Positions 23,538-32,960 of a DNA stretch of 64,000 nt are shown piece by piece. The stretch comes from Fibrobacter sp. Lineage in GTDB: Bacteria > Fibrobacterota > Fibrobacteria > Fibrobacterales > Fibrobacteraceae. A program made the translations under genes and the position numbers. The stretch is from contig NZ_JAFZKX010000043.1 in assembly GCF_017551775.1 (NCBI RefSeq), forward strand, positions 1 through 64,000. The letters run 5' to 3'. Every line of letters starts with the position of its first letter. Within the stretch, counting starts at the first letter, position 1. The notes beneath the pieces were generated by a model. That model was given only the letters and a program-made list of their open reading frames with translations, was not told the origin of the DNA and searched no databases.

Positions 23538-25359
23538 TAATGGGGGAACCGCCGCGCCTTCCGGCAAGAAGTCCGAAAGGCGGGTCCTGGTAGGTATCCC
23601 TGCGTCGCCCGGCTATGTCATGGGGCGCGCGTTCCAGGTGGCAAGCCGCGAGATAACGGTTGTTGAAGAATCCATTCCCAAATCTAGGGTTGCCGCGGAA
23701 GAGGAAAAGTTCCGCAAGGCGATAACCCGCACCTCCAAGGAGATTTCGCAAATCAAGGAAATCTCCGAAACCCGCACCGGCGTGCACGACAGCTTGATCT
23801 TTGCGACGCACCTGATGATCCTGCAGGATCCGGGACTGGTGAACGGGACCCTGAACTTGATCCGCAAGGAACGCAAGAGCGCCCGTTGGGCGTTGCATGT
23901 GATTCTGGGCGGTTACATCGATAATTTTGAAAAGATTGATTCGCCCGCGATGCGCGACAAGGCGGCGGACCTGCGCGACCTGCACAACCGCCTCATGGCG
24001 GCGATGGAAGACACCGAACCTGCCTTGGAGGAAGTCTCCACCGAAGACGGCGCCGTGATCGTGGCGCACGAGGTTTTGCCGAGCTTCTTGATGGCGCTCA
24101 AGCCCGGACAGGCGCGTGCTCTCCTGATGGATACCGGCGGACGTACGAGCCACGTGGCGATTCTTGCCCGCTCCCTCCAGATTCCGGTCGTCTCCGGCCT
24201 GAGGAACGTGGCCGCGGTCGTGAAGACCAACGATACCCTTATCGTGGACGGCTCGGGTGGCCTTGTCATCGTGAATCCGAATGAGGACGACATCCGCAAG
24301 TTCCACGAGCGCCAGGAAGTATTCGAACGCCAGCGCCGTGAACTGTTCACCATGCGCCGGCTCGAACCGATGACCCGCGACGGCAAGTACATCACGCTGC
24401 ACGCGAACGTCGAACTCCCGAACGAGGCCGCCAAGGTGATGGACTACGGGGCGACGGGCGTGGGCCTGTACCGTTCGGAATTCCTGTTCTTGCAGTATGC
24501 AGCCCCGACGGAAGAAGAACAGACGGAAGCCTACACGCAACTTCTCGACGCGCTCTCTCCGTGCCCGGTGACGATAAGGACGCTCGATGCGGGCGGCGAC
24601 AAGCTCGTGTCCGGCATTACGGCGACGAGCGAGGCGAACCCGTTCATGGGATGGCGGTCCATCCGCGTGTGCCTCGACCGAGTGGATATTTTCTGCACGC
24701 AGCTGAAGGCGCTTCTCAAGGCGAACGTCAAGGGAAACTTGCGTATCTTGCTGCCGATGATTTCGGGTCTCGACGAACTCCGCAAGGCGAAGTCCTACAT
24801 AAAGCGCTGCTCCGAGGAACTGAAGGCGGAAGGCTTCGAATGCGCTCCGGTGAAGGTGGGCGTGATGATCGAAGTGCCTGCCGCGGTCGTGCTCGTGGAC
24901 ATGCTCGCGAAGGAGGCTGACTTCTTCAGCATCGGTACGAACGACCTTATCCAGTTCACGCTCGCGGTCGACCGTACGAACGAACTCATTTCGGACATGT
25001 TCCAGCCGCACCATCCCGCGATATTGAAGATGATTTACCAGACGGTGAATGCGGCCCACAGGGAAGGCATCCCGGTGGCGGTCTGCGGCGAAATGGGTTC
25101 CGACCCTATCAGCGTTCTTCTGCTTGTGGGGCTCGGTGTCGATGAACTTTCCATGACGCCCTGGAGCGTTATGGCGACGAAGAAAATTATCCGTTCCATC
25201 AACTTCGAGGAAGTGCGCGAGAGCGCTCTCGCCGTATTGCAGATGGACGACGCCAACAGCGTGAACGGATACATGTACAGGAAGTACGCACAGACAATTA
25301 CCGACCTCGGCATTTCGAGCTTTATCGGCCAGGTCGCGAACGAATCGGCGAAGTCCTGA
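23509..25359 (+). CDS. ptsI: PTS enzyme I (PEP-protein phosphotransferase)
   Basis: 616 residues from ATG 23509, inside the end of ptsH; the first ~25 residues are a non-conserved Thr/Gly-rich tail. The active His is H215 in GGRTSHVAILAR. The PEP-binding barrel (~290-570) has TLDAGGDK, NPFMGWRSIR, the acidic GTNDLIQFTLAVDR and the catalytic C526 in VAVCGEMGSD. It moves phosphate from PEP to HPr. All key residues are present, so it should be active even though no EII is adjacent. A lytic transglycosylase follows after 15 bases. Confidence 0.95.
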   Translation: MTTSTKNPADNGGTAAPSGKKSERRVLVGIPASPGYVMGRAFQVASREITVVEESIPKSRVAAEEEKFRKAITRTSKEISQIKEISETRTGVHDSLIFATHLMILQDPGLVNGTLNLIRKERKSARWALHVILGGYIDNFEKIDSPAMRDKAADLRDLHNRLMAAMEDTEPALEEVSTEDGAVIVAHEVLPSFLMALKPGQARALLMDTGGRTSHVAILARSLQIPVVSGLRNVAAVVKTNDTLIVDGSGGLVIVNPNEDDIRKFHERQEVFERQRRELFTMRRLEPMTRDGKYITLHANVELPNEAAKVMDYGATGVGLYRSEFLFLQYAAPTEEEQTEAYTQLLDALSPCPVTIRTLDAGGDKLVSGITATSEANPFMGWRSIRVCLDRVDIFCTQLKALLKANVKGNLRILLPMISGLDELRKAKSYIKRCSEELKAEGFECAPVKVGVMIEVPAAVVLVDMLAKEADFFSIGTNDLIQFTLAVDRTNELISDMFQPHHPAILKMIYQTVNAAHREGIPVAVCGEMGSDPISVLLLVGLGVDELSMTPWSVMATKKIIRSINFEEVRESALAVLQMDDANSVNGYMYRKYAQTITDLGISSFIGQVANESAKS

Positions 25360-25374
25360 TTCTTGGAGGTGTGA

Positions 25375-27726
25375 ATGTCGTTTTTTAAATCGGTGCTTTT
25401 CCGCCGTTTTGTTCCTGTTTTGGGATTGATTGTCGCATGCCATGCCTCTGGCGAGAATGGCGACAAGCCCGCGGACGGAACGCTTGGCGGGAACGCTTCG
25501 ACCGACGGAAGCGCGCTGGCGGTTCCCGAGAACCCGTATGCTGGGCTGGAACAGATTGCGTCTGCCGATTTCCATAACCGCGTCGTGCGTGCGGACCGCG
25601 CGAAGAAGAGCATGGAAGATACGACCCTTGCGACGAACGTGCGCGATTACGCGAAGGCAGCTTACTTCTACTATACCGAAAATTGGGACAGCGCCTATGC
25701 GGCCTACGACGGCCTGCGCGCCCGCGACCCGAAGCTGGAATCCGAAGTCGTGCTCCGCATGGCGAGGTCCAGGTTCAACCAGGAAGATTTCTCCGGAATG
25801 CGTTCGGCGCTTGCGTTGGGCAAGAAGTTCGAGAAGAACGCCGTGTTTGCGAAAACTGCGGCTCGGCTCCGCGTGGAAGCCGCCCTTGCGGATTCGTCGC
25901 TGAAGGAATCATCGCGCGCCGACTCCCTGAAGGCTTTCTTGGACAAGTACCCCAAGGGCGACGATGCCGCGGTGCTCAAGTACCGCTATGCGATGTATTT
26001 AGAACAAAATAAGCAACAGAAGCAGGCGAAGCGTCTTTACATGCAGTTGCTTGCGACATCGACGCCGTACCGCGATTCTGCCTTTATCGCAGTCCGCAGG
26101 CTCCGCTCGGTGCAGGCGGCCCCGGAATCGCTTGCCGAGAAGGTCGCATACGCCAAGATGGCCTGCGCGAAGGACGAGGCGTCGAACTGCATGGGCCTTT
26201 TGGATTCCATCGCGATTATGGACCGCGATATGGTGCAGTCGCAGCCGGAAACCGCGGTGGCGCCTTCGACGGATTCCCTGCAGGCGCTGTTGCCGGCAAG
26301 TACGCTCGATATGAATACGCGAATCGTCTTGTGGGAAAAACGCGGCAATGCCTTGAAGGCCCTGAACCGCACCGACGAGGCGGCGAACCAGTTCAAGTTC
26401 CTCGTGGATTCCGTGGAGGCGCGCCCCGTGTGGATCCAGGCGGCACTCCGCCTGCTCCGTAGCGCTACCAAGAAGAACACGAAGGAAATCCGCCGGCTCG
26501 ACGCGATGCTGCAGGATGCGAGCCAGTTCAGCAAGGAAAACGCGAACAACCTGTGGGTGAAGGGCTTCGAATACGAGCAGAAGGAAAATTACGACAGCGC
26601 GGTGGTGTGCTTCAAGAAGTTGGCCAATCCGCGTTTCAAGAACAACGTAAAGCGCCAGTGGGCGAAGTTCCGCATTGGCTTCATCTACTTCAAGCAGGAA
26701 AAATGGGCCGAGGCCGAGCAGGCGTTTATCGAAGCGACCAAGGAACCCTTCCTGTGGAGCGGCAGCGGCGCCCGCATGTTCCTGGGCGATACCTACATGA
26801 AGCTGGGGAAGGATTCGCTCGCTCGCGAGGCCTACCTCGACTGCATCCGCGATTTCCCGCTGGCCTACTATGCGCACAAGAGCCGCATGAAGCTGGTGGA
26901 ATACAAACTCATGGAAGCTTCCGAGGTGCCGTATGCCCGCGGGATTGCGATGTCGCCCGAAGAGGCGCTCGCCTGGGTGCGCAACCTCCAGAAGAACGAG
27001 AAGGCCGACCCGACGTATACGCCGGAGCGTTACAACCGCATCAAGACGCTTTTCCAGTACGGGTTCAGCGACGAGGCTTTCGCCCTGTACGACGAGGCGC
27101 GCAAGAAGAATGCGAAGCGGCTGGATTTCTTGTACGAATACGGCAAGCTGTTCTACGACATGGGCGAGATTGCCGCGGGTTACAGGCTCGCACGCCAGTT
27201 CCAGGCCCAGATAGACCGCCGCAAATTGATGGCGCCTCCCATCGACGTGCTGCATTATCTGTTCCCGGTGCCGTACACGGACCAGGTGAAGTTCCATTCC
27301 GGATCGCGCATCGACCCGTTCTTCGTGTACAGCGTGATGCGTCAGGAATCCATATTCGATTACCAGATTACATCGCCTGCGGGCGCGTGCGGGCTGTTGC
27401 AGATTATGCCTGCGACCGGCAAGATGCTCGCGAAGCAGGAAAGCCTGGAAACCTTCGACCCTTCGCAACTGTATAACCCGTACATGAATATCAGGCTCGG
27501 CATCCGCTACCTCGTGGACCTGAAGGCGCAATACAGTGACGATTACATGTATGTGCTCGGGAACTACAACGCGGGCCCGAAACCCACCAAGCGCTGGCAG
27601 GCCGCGGGCGAAGGCAAGCCCTGGGATATCCGCGCCGAGGAAATCAGCTACTGGGAAACCCGCGACTACGTGAAGCGCGTCATGGGGAACTACTGGATTT
27701 ATCAAGAAATTTATGACGGGATTTAG
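25375..27726 (+). CDS. slt: Slt-type lytic murein transglycosylase lipoprotein with TPR repeats
   Basis: 783 residues. Signal peptide with lipobox GLIVAC. Residues ~85-620 are alpha-helical TPR-like repeats (for example WDSAYAAYDGLRARDP, YDSAVVCFKKL, WAEAEQAFIEA), the doughnut part of Slt70. The C-terminal ~160 residues are the lysozyme-like domain: MRQESIFDYQ carries the catalytic Glu, then SPAGACGLLQIMPATG, GIRYL, GNYNAG and ETRDYVKRV. It cuts peptidoglycan glycan strands to 1,6-anhydroMurNAc ends. It is longer than E. coli Slt70 (about 640 residues), mainly in the helical part. Confidence 0.93.
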   Translation: MSFFKSVLFRRFVPVLGLIVACHASGENGDKPADGTLGGNASTDGSALAVPENPYAGLEQIASADFHNRVVRADRAKKSMEDTTLATNVRDYAKAAYFYYTENWDSAYAAYDGLRARDPKLESEVVLRMARSRFNQEDFSGMRSALALGKKFEKNAVFAKTAARLRVEAALADSSLKESSRADSLKAFLDKYPKGDDAAVLKYRYAMYLEQNKQQKQAKRLYMQLLATSTPYRDSAFIAVRRLRSVQAAPESLAEKVAYAKMACAKDEASNCMGLLDSIAIMDRDMVQSQPETAVAPSTDSLQALLPASTLDMNTRIVLWEKRGNALKALNRTDEAANQFKFLVDSVEARPVWIQAALRLLRSATKKNTKEIRRLDAMLQDASQFSKENANNLWVKGFEYEQKENYDSAVVCFKKLANPRFKNNVKRQWAKFRIGFIYFKQEKWAEAEQAFIEATKEPFLWSGSGARMFLGDTYMKLGKDSLAREAYLDCIRDFPLAYYAHKSRMKLVEYKLMEASEVPYARGIAMSPEEALAWVRNLQKNEKADPTYTPERYNRIKTLFQYGFSDEAFALYDEARKKNAKRLDFLYEYGKLFYDMGEIAAGYRLARQFQAQIDRRKLMAPPIDVLHYLFPVPYTDQVKFHSGSRIDPFFVYSVMRQESIFDYQITSPAGACGLLQIMPATGKMLAKQESLETFDPSQLYNPYMNIRLGIRYLVDLKAQYSDDYMYVLGNYNAGPKPTKRWQAAGEGKPWDIRAEEISYWETRDYVKRVMGNYWIYQEIYDGI

Positions 27727-27729
27727 GTA

Positions 27730-28563
27730 ATGCTTTTCCTTCTTCTAACAATCGGCCCTGCGTTCCTTTTTGCATGCGGAAACATCCTTGAGAAGTCGGG
27801 GGTTTCCACTGTCGGCAAGCTTACCGGCGGCACGTCCAGGCCCTGGGAATTTTTCAAGGGTGTCATATCGAATAAGTTCTGGTGGCTGGGAATCGGCTGC
27901 TCCGTCCTTGCTACGGTCGGCTACTACATCGCGATGGCGCGATACGACCTTTCGCAGGTGCAGCCCATGATGGTCTTGAACCCGGTGCTCACCGCCCTGA
28001 TGGGGTTCTGCATTTTGAAGGAGGCGCTGACGAAGCGCATCGTGGTGGCCATCTGCTTCGTGGTGGCGGGTCTCCTGTATTCCGTTGAGAACCTGGGTGA
28101 ATCTACCGGGATGCAGAATGTAGCCCTCCTGTGGTCTTTCGCGGGCGCCCTTTCCTTTGTGGCGCTCCTTGCCCAGTTCCTGTGCAAGAACCGCGAAATG
28201 ACGGACTCGCTCATTATGGGGATTGGGTTCGGGCTTTCTGCCGCGTTCTACAAGAGCGTGACGATGGACTTTGACCTCGATAACGTGGACATGTCCTCTA
28301 TTTTGGGGCTGCTGCTTGACCCGCGCGTGTGGGGCTACGTGTTCACCTACGGTATAGCCTTCCTCTATTCGCAGATTTCCTTCTCGCGTGGCCGCGCCCT
28401 TTTCATCGTGCCGTTCAGTGCCGCGGTCGGTGCCGCGGTGCCCATTCTTGCCGGTGCGGTCGTTTTTTCCGAAGCCTTCCCGATAGGAAAGATTATTTCG
28501 GTGCTCTTGGTTTTGATGGGGGCGGCCCTTTTTGTGGTCCGCAGGCCCAGACGCAAGAAGTAG
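27730..28563 (+). CDS. DMT/EamA-family membrane transporter
   Basis: 277 residues with nine or ten transmembrane helices and an internal two-fold repeat typical of EamA proteins. LSQVQPMMVLNPVLTALMGFCILKEALTKR is the family's conserved end of the first repeat, and ILAGAVVFSEAFP its match in the second. Substrate unknown; relatives export amino acids or metabolites, or move undecaprenyl-linked sugars. It starts 3 bases after slt and ends the run that began at mlaD. Confidence 0.82.
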   Translation: MLFLLLTIGPAFLFACGNILEKSGVSTVGKLTGGTSRPWEFFKGVISNKFWWLGIGCSVLATVGYYIAMARYDLSQVQPMMVLNPVLTALMGFCILKEALTKRIVVAICFVVAGLLYSVENLGESTGMQNVALLWSFAGALSFVALLAQFLCKNREMTDSLIMGIGFGLSAAFYKSVTMDFDLDNVDMSSILGLLLDPRVWGYVFTYGIAFLYSQISFSRGRALFIVPFSAAVGAAVPILAGAVVFSEAFPIGKIISVLLVLMGAALFVVRRPRRKK

Positions 28564-28577
28564 AACAACTTGGATTA

Positions 28578-28615
28578 GGGGCGGTGTGTCGTAAAATTCC
28601 GCTCCGGCCTTTTTT
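28578..28615 (+). terminator. Possible terminator after the DMT gene
   Basis: GGGGCGG (28578-28584) pairs with CCGCTCC (28599-28605, one G-T). GGCC and six T follow. The 4-base gap before the T run makes it a weak candidate. Confidence 0.45.
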
Positions 28616-28632
28616 ATATATATTAAAAACGG

Positions 28633-31419
28633 ATGATTAAGGCCGTTTTGAGGAAGGGCTTGTATGGGGCTCTATTCTTTTTTATTCCGACGATGTCATT
28701 GTCGGGGTGTTCCGGTGATACCTCAAATTCGTCGGATGTGGAGCTATCGGAAAGCAGTTCTTCTGTGGGTGCGGCGGATTTACTTCCCGATGTCGGCATT
28801 TCTGTGAAGTTTACCGAGGTCGATCCTGTCAATATATCGTATAAGGACCATGAAGGCGATGATGACGGCTGGGTGGAACTGGCCAACAATTCTGCTGATA
28901 CGGTCGACTTGTCCGGAATGTTCTTGACGGATTCGAAAGAGAATCCGGAAAAATGGAAACTCGGGAACGTGGTTGTTCCGCCTTACTCGTTCCTGGTGAT
29001 TTTCATGTCGGGAAAGAACTATCCCGATTACGTGATGCCGCACGATTCAGTGGATATGATTGGTCATGGATGCTGGACTTGGACCGATGCGCAGAGCGAC
29101 CCGCCGGGTTATAGCTACGCGGACCCGCTGGAAGGCCAGAGAAAAAATTGTTTTGGAGAAGGTGGCAAGACCCGATTTGGGGCGGTCATGAAGCTGGGTG
29201 ATAACGAGGAACTGGGGTGGTCGTCCATCGCGGTGTTCGTGGGTACGGGAAGTTCCAATCCGGAAGACGTTCTCGATATTTCGAAGACGAACGAGATTTT
29301 GATTCAGGCCTACATCACGCAGGATAGGAAGGTTTCTTTCCGGTTGACGCAGCCGGATGTGGATGACTGGAAAGGGTACGAAATCATATTGACGGGAACG
29401 GGGGATTCTTCGACAGTCTACCGCACGGCAGTCCCGACGGGGTCGACGTTCCCCGATCTTGCGAACATTTACGGTACCCGTATGAGTCCGGAGGCGAACG
29501 AGACACAGGAAGTTACGGTAAAAGTTTTTAGCTATATCGCGCGTAACAGTGGACATGAACCGCATGCGAACTTTAAGCTGAACAAATCAGGCGGCTCGCT
29601 TTACCTGATGAATGCCGAGCACGTGATTGTGGATTCCATCGCCTACCCGCATGTACCTGTGGGCATGACATGGAGCATGGGCGGCTTGAACGGGGGATTG
29701 GGTTTTGGCTATGCGGAACCGTCTCCATATGGATTGCCGTTTGCCGACGTGAACGAGAATCGCTCTCCCGCCCTGGACACTCTGGCGGATTTGCCGCCTT
29801 CTGGATTCTTCAAGGAGCCTTTTGAAATCCATTTCCCCGATAATGGCGATGTGCATTGTGGAAAGGGAGGCCTTGCTCCGATAGCCGATAGCCCTGTAGT
29901 GACAACGTTGTCTATAGACTCGACGACGACCCTACGTTGTGCTGCTTTTACGCCTGGAGCGCTCCCTGGCGATGAGGTTTTCCGCACCTATGTTTTGGAC
30001 GATTCCCGTGCGGTGCCGGTTGTTTTCGTGACTGCCGACCCGAATTCGCTCTTTGACCCTGATACGGGCATCTATATGGAGGGCAATTTTGCACAGGAAA
30101 AGGAACCGCATTATGGTGCAAATTACTGGCTGGACAAGGAAATCCCCGTTGCCGTAGAACTCCTTGAGCCGGGTACGAATGAACCCGCCTTTGCAAAACG
30201 AGCCGGACTCAAGATATTCGGCAATTACAGCCGCCAGAACAATAAAAAGTCTGTGGCGATTACCTTCCGCGAGAAGTACGGCGACAGCCGCTTGAAATAC
30301 CAGCTGTTCCCCGAGTTCCCAGAACTCAACAAGTTCAAGGTGTTCCTGTTGCGCAACAACGGGAGCAACTTCCCCAACGATTACATCCGTGACCGGCTGG
30401 CGAGTTCTGTGAGCGAAGGGCTCGGAGTCGATTACCAGCGCGGGCGATTTGCCGTCGTGTACTACAACGGTGAGTATTTCGGTATCCATAGCATTCGTGA
30501 ACGTTCGACCGAATACTATTTCGAAACGCATTACGGGATAGACCCCAATGCGGTCGACTTGATCAAGGCGGACAATGCCGTTTCGGCGGGCTCTGCGGTT
30601 GATTACGTGGCGCTCATGGACTGGCTCGAAACGCACCACCTCGATGACGAGGATAACTACGCCTACATGGCATCGCAAATAGACGTAGACAACTACATGA
30701 ACTACATGCATACCGAAATATATGCGAACAACCGCGATTGGCCTGCGAACAACATGAAAAAGTGGCGCGGGACGAATCCGAAGACGAAGTGGAAGTGGTT
30801 CCTGTACGACCTGGATTTTGGCATGGGGAACGATTACAGCGAATATACGAACAACATATTCGAATTTGCCACCGCCGAGGATGGGGAAGGTTGGCCGAAT
30901 GGCCCAGAACACACGCTGTTGTTGCGTCGCATGCTTGAAAATGAGGGCTTCAGGGCGGCATTCGTGAACCGCATGGCGGTGTTGCTGCAGATGAACTTCT
31001 CGAGTTCACGGGTCTTGAACCGTATCGAGAAGATGATGTCCGAAATCGAATCGGAAGTCCCGCAGGACCAGAAGCGCTGGGGCCAGAGCAAGACCCGCAT
31101 GGCGGAACAACTGGAAATGATCAAGGACTTCGCGAAGGAACGCCCGGGTGTTGTGCTGGCGGAACTGATGGAGTATTTCGAACTCGGCGAGATTGCGGAA
31201 GTGACGCTTTCTGCGACTGGGCCGGGAACGGTTGCCGTTCACGGGTTAAAGCTGGATGTGCCGACCTTGAAGGTGCCTTTCTTTAAGGGGCATGCCGTGA
31301 CGGTTTCTGCGGAACCGACTGCGGGCGGTGTGTTCGACAGCTGGAGCGATGGTTCCAAGGATATTTCTCGGACAATCGACCCCGAATCGGTCGCTTCGCT
31401 TACTGCAATTTTTAAGTAA
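28633..31419 (+). CDS. CotH-kinase lipoprotein with lamin-tail and InlB-like domains
   Basis: 928 residues. Lipobox SLSGC, then a Ser/Glu stretch. A lamin-tail-like domain (~55-130: VDPVNISY, DDDGWVELANNS, LSGMFLTD) is followed by an uncharacterised part and a chitobiase-C-like segment (~385-450). The CotH kinase-like domain (~500-850) has NYSRQNNKKS, NDYIRDRLAS, VVYYNGEYFGIHSIRERS, EIYANNRDWPANNM and FLYDLDFGMG with the metal-binding Asp pair. The last ~70 residues resemble an InlB B-repeat. CotH proteins are atypical kinases of secreted proteins; the target here is unknown. TATATT ends 8 bases before the ATG. Confidence 0.87.
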   Translation: MIKAVLRKGLYGALFFFIPTMSLSGCSGDTSNSSDVELSESSSSVGAADLLPDVGISVKFTEVDPVNISYKDHEGDDDGWVELANNSADTVDLSGMFLTDSKENPEKWKLGNVVVPPYSFLVIFMSGKNYPDYVMPHDSVDMIGHGCWTWTDAQSDPPGYSYADPLEGQRKNCFGEGGKTRFGAVMKLGDNEELGWSSIAVFVGTGSSNPEDVLDISKTNEILIQAYITQDRKVSFRLTQPDVDDWKGYEIILTGTGDSSTVYRTAVPTGSTFPDLANIYGTRMSPEANETQEVTVKVFSYIARNSGHEPHANFKLNKSGGSLYLMNAEHVIVDSIAYPHVPVGMTWSMGGLNGGLGFGYAEPSPYGLPFADVNENRSPALDTLADLPPSGFFKEPFEIHFPDNGDVHCGKGGLAPIADSPVVTTLSIDSTTTLRCAAFTPGALPGDEVFRTYVLDDSRAVPVVFVTADPNSLFDPDTGIYMEGNFAQEKEPHYGANYWLDKEIPVAVELLEPGTNEPAFAKRAGLKIFGNYSRQNNKKSVAITFREKYGDSRLKYQLFPEFPELNKFKVFLLRNNGSNFPNDYIRDRLASSVSEGLGVDYQRGRFAVVYYNGEYFGIHSIRERSTEYYFETHYGIDPNAVDLIKADNAVSAGSAVDYVALMDWLETHHLDDEDNYAYMASQIDVDNYMNYMHTEIYANNRDWPANNMKKWRGTNPKTKWKWFLYDLDFGMGNDYSEYTNNIFEFATAEDGEGWPNGPEHTLLLRRMLENEGFRAAFVNRMAVLLQMNFSSSRVLNRIEKMMSEIESEVPQDQKRWGQSKTRMAEQLEMIKDFAKERPGVVLAELMEYFELGEIAEVTLSATGPGTVAVHGLKLDVPTLKVPFFKGHAVTVSAEPTAGGVFDSWSDGSKDISRTIDPESVASLTAIFK

Positions 31420-31476
31420 CCTTGCTCACATTTTCTGGGGGAGTTCGGAATGGCTAAAATGTGCCCAAAAATGCCA

Positions 31477-31508
31477 AAAACGGGCGAAAAAAGGCCGTTT
31501 TCTTTTTT
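31477..31508 (+). terminator. Terminator of the CotH gene
   Basis: AAAACGG (31477-31483) pairs with CCGTTTT (31495-31501), followed by C and six T. Confidence 0.7.
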
Positions 31509-31569
31509 ACAACGACCTTTCCGTTAAGGGTGTGCCTGCGAGGGGATTTATTGCTATTTTTTACACATT

Positions 31570-32940
31570 ATGAACTTCAATACCAAGATTCTTTGTATTG
31601 GCGCGGGCTACGTCGGTGGCCCCACTATGACTGTTATTGCCGACAAGTGTCCCGATGTGAAAGTGACCGTAGTCGATATTAACCAGGCCCGTATCGATGC
31701 CTGGAACAGCGACAACCTTCCGATTTTTGAACCTGGCCTCGACGACGTGGTGAAGCGTGCCCGTGGTCGTAATCTGTTTTTTAGCACGGATATCCCCGCC
31801 GCTATCAAGGAAGCCGATATCATCTTCGTTTCGGTGAATACCCCGACCAAGACGTTCGGCCACGGTGCCGGCAAGGCTTCCGACTTGCAGTACTGGGAAA
31901 AGACGGCTCGCAACATTTTGGAAATTGCGGACGAAGGCAAGATTATCGTCGAAAAGTCGACGCTCCCTGTGCGTACCGCCGCCGCGATGGAACGCATCCT
32001 GAATTCCAATGACAAGGGCCTGCACTTCGAAGTGCTTTCGAACCCGGAGTTCCTCGCCGAAGGTACCGCCATCAACGATTTGTTCGAACCGGACCGCGTG
32101 CTCATCGGATCCCACCAGACGGAATCGGGCCTCGCCGCCTGCCAGAAGCTGGTCGACGTCTATGCCCACTGGGTGCCGCGTGACCGCATCCTCACGACGA
32201 ACCTCTGGAGTTCCGAGCTCACGAAGCTCACCGCGAATGCCTTCCTCGCACAGCGCATCAGCTCCATCAACTCCATCAGCGCCCTCTGCGAAAAGACCGG
32301 CGCCGACGTGGACGAAGTCGCCTACGTGATGGGCAAGGACCGCCGCATCGGCCCGAAGTTCCTCAAGGCATCCATCGGTTTCGGTGGTTCCTGCTTCAAG
32401 AAAGACATTTTGAACCTCGTGTACCTGTGCGGCTACTATGGACTGCCCGAAGTCGCCGCCTACTGGGAAAGCGTCGTGAAGATCAACGAGTGGCAGACCC
32501 ACCGCGTGGTGGACCGCATGCTCGAAACGATGTTCAATACCATTGCCGGCAAGAAGATTGCCGTGTTCGGTTTCGCCTTCAAGGCGAACACCGGCGATAC
32601 CCGCGAAAGCCCCGCGAACCTCGTGGTCCGTGACTTGCTCGCTGAACATGCGCAGCCGGTCGTGACCGACCCGAAGGCCATCCCCGATGCGAAGCGCGAC
32701 TTGAAAGATGTTATCGACCAGGTGCAGTTCGAAGAAGACCCGTACAAGGCCGCCGAAGGCGCACACGCCGTGGTCGTCTGCACTGAATGGAAATGTTTTG
32801 CTGAACTCGACTGGAACCGCATTTACAAGGGCATGGCCAAGCCGGCCTTCGTATTTGATGGACGCAATATCCTGGATGCCGACGCTCTCCGCAAGATCGG
32901 CTTCGAGGTCTCGTCCATAGGTAAGGGTAAGGCAGAGTAA
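31570..32940 (+). CDS. ugd: UDP-glucose 6-dehydrogenase, animal-type
   Basis: Oxidises UDP-glucose to UDP-glucuronate with two NAD. 456 residues. The NAD fold begins [11 protein letters not shown], catalytic Cys is C275 in [10 protein letters not shown] (position nearly that of the human enzyme), and the C-terminal [13 protein letters not shown] and FVFDGRNI are the eukaryotic-type signatures; usual bacterial Ugd is ~390-440 residues and lacks these. An AT-rich TATTTT lies 9 bases before the ATG with no ribosome site, again suggesting a leaderless mRNA. It is followed after 20 bases by a second sugar-nucleotide dehydrogenase. Confidence 0.93.
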   Translation: MNFNTKILCIGAGYVGGPTMTVIADKCPDVKVTVVDINQARIDAWNSDNLPIFEPGLDDVVKRARGRNLFFSTDIPAAIKEADIIFVSVNTPTKTFGHGAGKASDLQYWEKTARNILEIADEGKIIVEKSTLPVRTAAAMERILNSNDKGLHFEVLSNPEFLAEGTAINDLFEPDRVLIGSHQTESGLAACQKLVDVYAHWVPRDRILTTNLWSSELTKLTANAFLAQRISSINSISALCEKTGADVDEVAYVMGKDRRIGPKFLKASIGFGGSCFKKDILNLVYLCGYYGLPEVAAYWESVVKINEWQTHRVVDRMLETMFNTIAGKKIAVFGFAFKANTGDTRESPANLVVRDLLAEHAQPVVTDPKAIPDAKRDLKDVIDQVQFEEDPYKAAEGAHAVVVCTEWKCFAELDWNRIYKGMAKPAFVFDGRNILDADALRKIGFEVSSIGKGKAE

Positions 32941-32960
32941 TTACGGAATAGGTTCTTATT

